Shown piece by piece: positions 19,201 to 31,200 of a stretch of 64,000 bases of DNA. Source of the stretch: Epinephelus fuscoguttatus (lineage: Eukaryota > Chordata > Actinopteri > Perciformes > Serranidae); NCBI RefSeq assembly GCF_011397635.1, contig NC_064760.1:30372856-30436855 (forward strand), in the 5' to 3' direction. The notes beneath the pieces were generated by a model. The model was given only the letters and a program-made list of their open reading frames with translations, had not been told where the DNA came from and made no database searches. The translations under genes were made by a program, and so were the position numbers. The stretch's first letter is position 1, and each line of letters begins with the position of its first letter.

Positions 19201-22200
19201 TGTATCTTTTTGTAAACTTTGCATCTCTTTTTAGTTGTTTTGTGTCTCTTTGAGGTCATTTTATGTATCTTTGTAGTTGTTCTGCATCTCTTTGTTGTAG
19301 TTTTGCACCTCTTTGTAGTCTTTGATTCTCTTAGTAGTTGTTATGTGTCTTTTTAGTAGTTTTGAGTCTATTTGTAATTGTTTGATTTTCTTTGTAGTTT
19401 TTATGTCTCTTTGTAGTCATTTGTAGTCCTTTTGTGTCTCTCTGTTATCACCATGTCTCTGTTTGTAGTTGTGTCTCTTTTTTAGGTCATTTTGTGAATC
19501 TTTAAAGTGTTTCTACATCTTTATGTGGTTATTTTGCTCCTTTTTGTAGTCGTTATGATTAGTTTTTTTGTTGTGGTTTTGTATCTCTTTGTAGTCTTTG
19601 ACTGACTTTCCAGCAATACTAACAGTCACTTTGAAGAGAGGCTCCGGTCCAGGTCAGAAAGCGAAAATGAGTGCAGCAGTAAACACCAAAGCACATATTC
19701 AGAGTAGAATGAGATATAGCAGTATAATGCTGATGAATGACTTTGTACTTACTGAATAATTCCTTCATAAACGTCACCGTCATTTGTGGTTTCAGCTTTG
19801 AACAGCAACTTCTTGTCGGTTGGGTCTTTGTTGGTTTCTTGAAATTGGACTGCTGTTACTTGGAACTTAATCTGCCTATTTAGTCCAGAGTCACGGTCTG
19901 TAGCCTGAAAGCAGCAAGAGACACAAGCATGAATGTCTGGGCATCATGTCCCATGTCTCATTAACAAGCTGGAATCCTGGTAAGTTATTGGTTTTTCATT
20001 CATACTCACAGTGACTCTTGCAACTGTTGTCCCCTTACTTGTTTTTTCTGACACCACAACTACAATGCAAACAGAAAAAAACAGGAGTAAACTATCAGTA
20101 AACCATATGTTGCATATTTCACATTTGTTGTAAAGAAAAAGAGTAACTTTATTGATTTATATGACTTTCGCTGAATATTTCTTGTTAAGTGTGACAGCAT
20201 GGATCTTAGTTTAAAAAATTCTTCTTTAGATAAAATTGATTCACTCACCAAATACCAGATCTGATAAAATGAATTCAGGAGTGTTGTCGTTGATATCTTT
20301 AATGTCAATCTCCATTTTTGCTGAAAACATTCAGAAAAGGAAAAAAAAGAAATTAAGTGATGTGAAAAGTGTGTTTGTAGGTCTGTGCCTGACCTATGAT
20401 TCCATGCTTTTACTTGAAGATGTTACACTTTTGTTATCTGAATAACTTCACAGCGCTGACCTGTTTTGACACTGTTGTTTTCTCCTTTCTCTGTGTACTC
20501 GTCGACCACCTGAGCTTCTATCTCCACCTTGTCACATTGTTCATAATCCACTGTGTGCTCAGGGTTGACTCTGACAACCCCCGTTGGATCCAGGATAAAC
20601 CAGCTGCAAGGTGTCCAAGAGCCTTCACATCTGCATTTCATGGATACCAGCTCATAGACCAGTGAGTGGTTTCCATCTTTGTCCACTGCTGTGAAGTTGC
20701 CAACAGCCCCGCTGATGGTGGTGTTCTCATCCACTTCCACAGGGCCTACTGGCAAGAACTCTGGCCTCTCATCATTCACGTCAATGATGTGGACATCCGC
20801 TGTCACCACAGCTTTATTCTGATCCATATCTGCTGCCTCTACCCGCAGTTTGTAATGCTTGTGGGCACTCTCGTAGTCCAGCTCAATGTCAGGGTCCACG
20901 GTGATGTTTCCACTGTAACCCCGCTCATCTGCAAAGGTGCGAATGATGAAGCTACCAAAGCTTCCTTCAATGATACTGAAAGAAATGCGGTTAAATTCCT
21001 TCGTTTGGTCCAAATCCTTAGCATGAACACAACCCACAAAGGCACCTGATTGGATGGAAAAATATGGTTAAAATCCAGCCTCACACTTATGAACACTTGA
21101 AGGCACTTTGCAAAGTCATATACCGACCTTTATCTCCTTCTTTGACAGAAAAATTGTAAGAGGAGGCTTCGAACTGTGGTGTGTTGTCATTGATATCCTG
21201 GAATGCATCAAAAGAAAACATTAACAGTTGTCATCCTCACCAGGAGTGACAGCTTCAGAAGCAACACAGCACCAATACTTTGCTACAAACTGCTGAAGAC
21301 ATACCTCTATATTGATGATAACTGTGACCACGTCGCTCAGTGGGGGAGTACCCTTGTCAGTAGCTGTCACATTGACCTCGATTATACCGTCCAGCTCTGG
21401 GTCCAGGGCCTCACGATCAAGCACACCTACGTTTCTTAACACATTGGTGTTAGGGTCGATGGTGAAGTTATCACTGAACCTGCTTGGTTCGATTGCATAC
21501 ACGATTTGGCTGTTTACTGAATCAGCATCATCTGCATCAGTAGCCTGTTCAAATGAGAAACATCAGAGAAATGATTAAGAAACTACACTTCTTACTAAAT
21601 GATCAGTTATATATAAACTACTCACACCATGTTACCTTGAATTCATGAAGAAAAATAAACCAAGAGAACAAGAAAAGTCTTTATGAATTGAAGTAATTGG
21701 GGCCACGTTTAGCAACAGCAAAACTAGGAGGAGTTCTGCTGAGACTCACCCACTCCTGTTGCTTCCCAGTCTGGGAGGTGGGATTTTAGTGGAATACATG
21801 AGTGGAAATTAAACGCATGTGCTTCCCCAGGTGCAATACTAACCCATGCTTGAGACTATTTATGCAGAAGAGTTTTAAATCACAAGGTTTTAGCCAAAAT
21901 GGAGGTTTCTGGGAAGTACTGAGCATACGGCAAGATAAATGAGACTTGGTTTGTACTGCTCGAGTTGTGTTTGTGAAGGAAATTTTGATATAGTTTTACT
22001 GTTGTTAAATGGGCACCCTTTTTACTTGAATTCATCAAGAATTTTCTCTGTATTTGGATTCTTCATTCACATGTGTGGCATGTGAAACGTTTTCTTCATG
22101 AATTCAAGGTAACACAGTGTTAGTAGTTAAAATACAAATGATCATTAATATTGCAAGTACACTACAGTACATTGCCAATATGTGCGATGTCATGTTGAAG

Positions 22201-25200
22201 CAGGAGAGGACCCTCTCAACTGTATTCACTACATTGGAAGAATGCTGTTGTCTAAAATATTGTTTTGTGCTGTAGCTTTAATTTTACACACATACAGTAA
22301 GTCTGTTCCCAGGTTCTGGGGTGTACCACTGCATTAAAAAAAAAAAAAAGTTGTATACAGGCTCTTCTGGAACCCTCTGGCTCCAAAAAGAGCTGCACAA
22401 AATCTAGTAAACTGACCCTAGTGATGGAACCTGAGCCAGAATTGGCTGGGGCTGGTGACTACATTTTGAAAATGAAAAAAATATAGGATGTGGAGTTAGA
22501 ATGAGGTGAGGTTACCAGACTTCTGTAGCCTGCTCCTGATCTCTGCTGCAGGCTGGAGGCTGGAGGCTACACTAGCTGCTGAGAACATAACACAACCAAA
22601 TCTTCAACCAAACTGTTGGCGGTGAAGTTTGCCTGTCTTTGGTCTTCTGTGTCAGCTTAGATCTTTGATTTTTTTTTTTTTTTTTTAAACCTTCCATCAT
22701 GAGATTGAAAATTTTATAGTGTAAAGTGCTACAGTGGTTAAATGCTTTTTAAAGACATCTCTTAATTATAAATTTGGGGCTATAGCCTAAATATGATTAA
22801 CAGCCTCAGACTAAAGAAAAAAAAAGCAGTCCACATCCTCCATTCCTAAAATTATGAAAATTAATCCACAGTTTTGCCTTTTTAAATAGCGTTTAACAGC
22901 TTAGTTTTCATTTTCCATTAACACAGAATCTATGGGGTTTAGGTTTATCTCTTCATTGATACAACACTTTAAAGGAGCTATAAGTGACATGCAGTGCATA
23001 CAAGTCAGATTCTGAGCCGGGATTGTCTAAACACAGCTCTCGACATGAAGATGGCTGAGCCGCTGACTAGCAGCTAACAGTGCTAGAGGCTGATAGTGCT
23101 ACCAGTGCAAACAATGCTAACAACGGCAACAGTGCTAATGGTGTTAACGTGGTGGAGAACCGAAAGCTGAGCTTTACGCTTATGCAACAACACTGTTCCA
23201 TCACCATGGATGCGTTATTAGCTGTAACCGTCATATGAGTGCAGTGCAAAGCAGCCGCGATTAGCTAGCTAGCGGGATACACACACAGGAACTCACATGC
23301 TGACCATCTACCACAACAAAAAACAGAGAAATTTGGATTACAACACACACCAAAGTACTGTGACTTCCTTCTCTGCTCAGGACACCATTACTGCACTTTG
23401 TCTTTACATAACACATCTTGGTTTGCTGCTATAATAATGCTCTGAATATCGCATACAGTACCTTTAAATGAATCAGAAATTCCTGTTGTAAATAGCACCA
23501 ACACCTATGAGATGAAAATATTTACTGTTCTCTTATTTTTCAAACCCACAATTACCTCAATTGTAACTTTAAGGTTGTCACCCTCTTTAACAAACTCCCT
23601 GTAATACTCTCTGTTGATGACTGGGGGTTGGTCGTTGATGTCAGTCAAAGTGATCTCCAGCACTGTTGACCCTGGCTTGCCCGCTGTGTCTCTGGCCTGC
23701 AGAGTGGCCGAATACAGAGATCTGACCTCACGATCCACCAGACTAGCATTCTTCACGTAAACCGTGCCTGTATGTTCTTCCACGTCAAAATACAGTAGGC
23801 TGAAACACAGATACAGGCAGTTCAATGGTGTTGTCTCGTTAGCATGACAGCACAAGGTGCACAGTGACAGTGGGGACATTCAAATAAGCAGATTAAGTGG
23901 TTTGGCATACATGCTGTCTGGAAGAAGTCTGTAGGTGATATTGCCTTGATCCATTGTGTCAGGATCCTCTGCCTGGGAGACAAAAAACAATGTGTGCCCC
24001 TATGAGTGCTATTCAGATGTGTCTTACATGTATACTCAAGCTGAGTAAGAATCAAGATAGTAAAGGACTTACAGTAATGTTGGCCAATATTGTCCCAACA
24101 GGAGAGTGCTCAGGCACCGTCAACTTATATGTGTCCTGTGGGAACTTGGGGCTGTTGTCATTAGCGTCCTTAATGTTAATAGTAACTGTAGCAGTGGAGC
24201 GGAGGGTGGGTTTATCTTCATCTATGGCAATGATCTGCAGCAAAACACGAGCATAAGGAACACCTTAGACTGGTTAAGAAGAGAATTACATTGATGACCA
24301 AAAGATGAAAGATGTTACTAATCATATTCACAGACTCCTAAGCAGTATCTGATTGTTCTTACTTGTAGAACCATTTGCTGTGTCACTTCATAATCCAGTT
24401 TTTGGGACTGCTTGACCAGAAGCTGAACGATGCTGGTTGACATGGTGGTTGCGGGTTCTACGGAAAACACGTCCTTGTCTTCCCCCTCCAGGATTAGTTT
24501 AGTTTTGGAAATCTGTGAAAAGCCAAAAAAGAAGATTCATCCTTGATCATTGATTCACTCCTTATCCAGGAAACCTGCATCTTTTTGTCGAAGGATGTCG
24601 TCTTTTTTTTGTGATTCTTTTTCTCACCTTATCCAGATCTTTGACAGTCATGTTGAAGGAAACAGAGCTCAAGGAGTGCTCAATGACCTCTCCTGTGAAG
24701 TGACTCTCATGTACACAGGAGTGTCCACACATGTAAAACTCCGGCGGGTTGTCATTGACGTCGATGATGCTGATCTGTACATCTGCTGTGGTGCTGGCAT
24801 GGATCCCGTGGATGTTTTTATTAGCCTCAGTAGCCTGAAATAGAACAAAATATCACAATTCCACAGTTTCAGCATTACCAAAAATAAATGTTCTTAATCA
24901 AATAAGATCTCACGACTCAAAACATTTATTTTTCATTATAATATAGAGCCAGATTTGATTATGATTGACTGAGCCACGTTTGAAGCATTTATAAAACACT
25001 CTATAAACACACAAATGTGACCACATTACAGTTTTAGTATTACTGTGCCAATTAGTCACCTGTTGTCATATGGAACACAAAGCTAAAGAGGGCAACCACC
25101 AGTTAACTGCTGTACCATTTATCATCCACCAGGACGAGAGAAGTATGAGTCAGAAGTACAATGAATGCACAAAAAACACGAAGATGCCAAAAAGAAACAA

Positions 25201-28200
25201 ACAGAACCTACAGGGATTTATGCTCGAGCAGCCAGGGATACCACTGTCATGTCATTTTGATGGAGAAATTACTGTCGTTGCCGGCAAATCCACCAGCCTT
25301 TTATCTCCACACAAAGCAGACAAACTACACAATGATCTATGGTAAGTTAACAGTGCCACTTTAGCTACCTTGCATGTAAAACACAGCTTCTTGTGGCTTA
25401 ATGCTTAATTATATTTCACAAACTGCAGGATGCCTCCTTCTTTGGTTTGGTGTTTCAAACATAAATTACATTATTGTAGGTTATATTCAGGAACAAAGGT
25501 CAGGCCTGTTTAATTTCCTGTTCCTATGTACCTTTACAGGTGTATCTGACCTCGTTTTCACAACCCTCCCTCAGAAAACCCTGGACTGCTCCCTCACCTC
25601 TCATTACAGGAACCGGAGGAGGGACGATGAAGCTATGAAGTCTTATCAAGACGTTGCCCCTGCGCTAAGTCTCACTTCCTTCGTTTTTTGCCAAGAAACC
25701 TCCATTTGACCTTGTGCTCAACTCCTTTTCAGTAAGAGAAGCACACAGCAGAAGGCTGTCCCTCCTGTCTCCTAAAGGTGTTCTCCAAAACTCTTATTTC
25801 ACGAAACATTTCTACTAGGGCTGATCTGAATGCTTTGCAGCTTCAATTGTTACCATGGAAATTGACGTCTAAATTAGTATTCAAATGCTTTGATTTGTTT
25901 TTGGAGGACATTGAAAAGAGGTAGCCAGTGTCTGACACGAATTAAGCAAGTGTCTTCAGCTCAGGCATTGACCCCCACTTCAAGCAAAGATGGCTGTCCA
26001 GTGAGGAAAAGGAACAGGTGAGACGTATTGCAGATGGTTATCCACAGCTGGTGAATGTAGTAAAGCACTTGCTTTGCATCTAGTGATACAGCCTCACCAG
26101 TGGTATTTGAGTTATTAATAACTTAGAGAACCATTGCGTGCAATAGTCCACCTTCCACCCCCCTCTCTCTTTAGAACTGAATAGGCTCAAAGACCAATTA
26201 GAGGATTGGCAAAACTGATTTCTAACATGTAAGAGAGTTGAATGACAATATCAGCCTACCAGCATTTCCAGCTAGCTTATTAACAGGTTACATCTTGGTT
26301 GTGTAATTTGTGCACAAACAGAAATGCAAAACGACTATTTCAGCCAGAGCCACTTTAGTCAAAGACAACTTTATTTCCATTTGTAACTTGATATTTGGCA
26401 GTATGGCTCTGTTCTGGGACCTCTCTGCCCTTCCATGTGCCTACGTGGAAAGCCGAAGGCAGAGAGAGGACACCTCTCTGCCCTCCATGTGCATGCGAGG
26501 AAAGCCTAAGGCAGAGAGAGCAAAACACCCTGCCCTTCCATGTGCCTACATGGTAGCCTAAGGCGGAGAGAGCAGCAGCAAAGACCCTCTGGGTACAGAA
26601 CAGAGCCAGCAACAATGTCAATGTCAGAAATGACATTGATAAGTCAGATACAGTATAGAAAAAGGAAGAGCTGGGGTAGAAGTGGGCTGCAAAGAGGCTT
26701 GCAGAGGAAGCAGCAACTGTAGGCAGGCTAAAGCAGTTTAAATAGGGTGCCCTGAATGAGGTTAGCCAATCATGTGATCCATTAGCTGACTCCCCTCTAT
26801 CAATCAGCTGATGGAGCTGGGATGTGAGCTGAGCTTGATACCATGCCCTTCCTGAACTAATGCTATGCTCAAGTCCAGTCAGGACCACTTTAGTCAAAGA
26901 AAACTTCATTTCCATTTGCAATTTAATATTTGGCGGTATGGCTCAGCTCTAGGACCTCCCTGCCCTTCCACTGGGAGTTACATGCTGGAACACTGACTTG
27001 GCCAGGTTCACTGGGTACAGGAATCTTGACACTGTGAGATTTCTAGATAACCAGCAGAAATTTGTGGTAGGTGGATTTTTTTTGGACAGAGCCAGGCCAG
27101 CTGTTATCACATGCTTCCAGTATGCTAAGGTAAGCTAATCACTTGCTCGCTAAAGTATTCCTTTAAATCATGGTAATAACTTTTTTTAAATTAAAGAATG
27201 AAAATCTTTCAGAACAAACATTATTTAAGGACCAAAACAGATGTATTACTTAAAAAATGAATTGTACCTTTACAGTCAGGGTAACACTGTCACCGATAGC
27301 TTCTCTGTCAATGTTTGACAACACAGATATGATGCCATCATTTGGGGAGATTGTAAACAAGCCCTCTGCTGTGGAATCTGTCAAACAATGTGGAAAAATC
27401 AAAAACATGTCTCACTCATTCAGTGCAAAACACAAATAGTTTTCACTGAGTTGATGAAGCTCACCTTCAATGGTATAGATGATATCATCATTGACTTGTA
27501 AGTCCTGGTCTATGGCAGTCACTGTAAACACAGACAGGCCCTGGCGAAGAAAAAAAGTCTCTTCATTTACAAACAACTTAAAAGCAGGTGTACTGCCTGT
27601 GGATTTGTATCACACAATGATTTGCAGCAGTTTTGTCCAACAAAATGACCAAACTTATTCATTTAAGCCTGGGCTCTCACAGGGGACACATGGCTACATG
27701 TACATGAAAATTAAAAGCAGAAGTCAAGAAATGTGAAAATGTGTCATAACTGAATGCTGGAATGCACTGGATGACATATAGATGGTAAAACCTTAATTTC
27801 CTCTTCGTTTGCTCTTTAAAAATCCAGTTAAGCACGTTTTTTCCAATGCAGCACTCTAAATAAAATAAATCAGCACTCACCGGACGAGAATTCTCTTCAA
27901 CTCTCCCGATGTAGGGAATACCAATGAACAGTGGGTCAAGGTCTGGCACATCCACAACCGTAATGATGGAAAAAACAGTACTTGAGTGGAATTTGGTGTC
28001 AGTAAAATAACACTGGCCTCCACCATCCTGTTATGGGACAAACAGGGATGTTGAAATTAGAAAAAAAAAAGTAGAAGTAGGTTATAGTAAGGCCTAAGTA
28101 ACAGAGATTTTCTGCTTGTACTAGAAATATTTTTTTTACATAATTATAGACTAGTAAAGTGAAATTTCAAAATAAAAAACACACATATAGTAATATAACC

Positions 28201-31200
28201 ACTGAGTATAGACAGAATGAATTATGACATCAAAGTTGTTGTTTTTTTGGCCTGCTCAAGTACCTTTACTAAACTGATTTGTATGTGTGCAAAATTTGTC
28301 ACTGGCGAGGTGTTTTCACATGGGGTGATGGATGATGTCCGTGTACTCCCCTAAAATCTGAGAATCAAACTTAGACCAGGCAAACTAAATCAGATAGGCC
28401 TACACCAGCAATACAAAAGCCAACTGCTGTCTAATACGAAACACGCAATGACGGGAGGACAGACTGCGACGCAACGCCGAGCGCAGAGCGGACTTGTCAA
28501 ATCACATTTTGCATTAGCATCGTAAAAGTTTTGACAGCGAATATGGTGTTTAGTTTTTTTATTTTTTATTTAAGCTGTAATGACTGTCATAGCAGATGAT
28601 GCTAGTCACCAACTTTGGTGCACGACAGACTCCTCAGCTGAGTCCAGGTCTGACTGAGGCTCAAACATGTATCTCTCCTATCGCTAGTCTCACATAGTCA
28701 GACCTGTCTCCACACTTTGTTTTAGCGCTGTGCCAGCACTGGACAAAGAAAAAGCAAAACCTACTGCAAGTAGCGGTGGTGGGCGACATGGATCCTTACT
28801 TTCTCAATGAGGGAGAAAGAGTAGATCTGCCTCCAGCCTCTTGTCAGAGTTTATTAACCATAGCAGAGTATTCTGACATACTTTGAAACATGCCTGGAGA
28901 GGGACTTTGTTTCCTTTGTCTCATATTTGTGTGTTTAGTGTGAAGCTAGAGTCAGGAGATGTTAGCTTAGCTTAGCATGAAGCCTCGAAGCAGAGGGTTA
29001 TAGCTAACCTGCCTCTGTCTGTTGGTAACAAAATTTGTAAACCAGAAATGTCTAAACCTCACTAATAACACAGCATATCTAGGTTACAAATGTAAAAAAT
29101 ACGCCTTGTGCTTTTTGGGGTGTTACGTGCTGGACTTTTTCTTGGCCAGGAGCGTCACTTCCTGGAGTCTCAGCTGGTTGCCTGGCAACCTCAGTGTGAC
29201 GACCAGACTTTAGACAGAGCCAGGCCAGTTGCTGGCTGTAGCTTCATATTTAGAGTACAGACATGAGCGTGATGTCTATATTCTCATCTAACTCACAGCG
29301 AGAAAGCAAAGACGCGTATTTCCTTGCTTTGTTATTGCGTAGTACTTACAGTTGCGTTAATCTTCAGCCGATAGAAAGTGCTCAGCGCAGTAAAATTCAG
29401 ACGTCCACTTAATCTGACTTCACCAGTTGTGGCTGAGATGCTGAAAAGACTGAAGCCATCATTTGGAGTGACCTAGAAAATACAGTGTAAATTATGCTTC
29501 AGGAAAGTTAAAGGAAGATCACGTTATGACACTAATCAATTACATGATTTACAGAGGAAGCTTACTTCATCAATGCTGTATTTAACAACACCAGCACTTG
29601 AAGTGTCTGCGTCTGTTGCCTGCACCCTAAACAGAGATGTACCTACTGTGGCATTCTGATGAATTGGATGGAGATAAAAACAGACAGAATAAAAAACACA
29701 CACAAGTGTCTCTCAGCATTAATAACAGTGTAAGAAAATTTGACATCATGATGGATTGGCAGCAGATGCTGGAGTAGAGAAGTTGATAAACAAATACGTT
29801 AAAATTATTCTCAACATATTTATGTTGGACTTACTTCTTGGACCGAAGCATCATATGCCGCTTGCAGGAAAATGGGTTTGTTGTCGTTGGTATCGTTTAA
29901 TATTATATTAAAGTTTCTGCTTATCTGAAAGACAGTGCATGGTGTACTCTTTTAATATGACAAACTGATATTGAATGAATTACATTTGGAGAATGTAGGA
30001 GAATGGAGTGAAAATGAAATAAAATGTCTACATGTATTTTATGACATCTGGAGAGACATAATGAAAAAATATCAAAAGGCACACAGAAAAGCAAGAGCAT
30101 CTTTGTTTTATAATTTAATTTTAGCAAATCACTGCAACCCCAGAATTTTATTCTAGGTAATAGACTCGGTCAGTACCTCCACCCATTATTTTACTGATAC
30201 CTCACAAGAAATGTGTGAGACGTTTTTAAACTTTTTAAAAAATCAAGTCAAGTGAATAAGGCAACAAACTTCCCATTGCATTACTACTGTGATGCACTTT
30301 TTTTTACTGGCCTCCCAAAAAACACCACTGAGAGACTTCAGCTCATTCAAAAAAACTCTGCAGCTCGTCTGTTAACCAGAACCAAGAGGAGAGAGCATAT
30401 CAGGCTAGTCTTGGCTGCTCTGCACTGACTTACTGTTACATTTAGAATTGATTTTAAGGTCCTCCTCCTTGTAAACAAAGCCTTACATGGGCTACACCCT
30501 TATCAACTATTTGCCTGCAAGAATCATCTGCTGCTGGTTTATTGGAGGTGCCCAGCAACTAAGCGTCTAAAGGTGATCATGCTTTTCCCATTAGTGCTCC
30601 TCCACTGTGGAACGATCTGCCAGAGGAGATAAGGCTTGCAGAATCAGTGGCTTATTTTAAAACCCATCTTTATAGACCCGTTTTTATGTGATGTCATCTT
30701 TATATTTTTTTAAATTTTATTTTACTATTATCTTAACTCTGCCCTAGTTTTGGTGTGACTGCTTGGCTTTCTGTTGTTAGAGTTTCTGCCTTCCATGCAT
30801 ATGCGAGGAAAGCCTAAGGCACAGAGAGCAAACCTCCCAGCCCTTCCATGTGCCTACATGGAAGCAGCAAAGACCCCCTGAACAGAGCCAGCAACAATGT
30901 CAATGTCAGAAATGACATTGATAAGTCAGATATAGCATATGAAAAGAAGAGCTGGAGTGGAAGCAGGCTGCAAAGAGGCTTGCAGAAGAAGCAGCAACAG
31001 TAGGCAGGCTAAAGCAGTTTAAATAGGGCGCCCTGAATGAGATTGGCCAATCATTTTAATTTTATTTCTTTTTATTTTATTTTATTTTATTTCATTTTTT
31101 AATACATTTGGATTACTCAACACTAAATGAAATGCCACTTACACTATTGAGACCATCAGAGACAGTAACTCCAAGCGGCATTACATTAGAGGCCTAGAAT

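Noticed and set aside
26355-26921. 188-codon minus-strand open frame
   Set aside because: It lies within a repeat block whose interior recurs at 30.8-31.1 kb with a broken frame; no domain and no splice signals.
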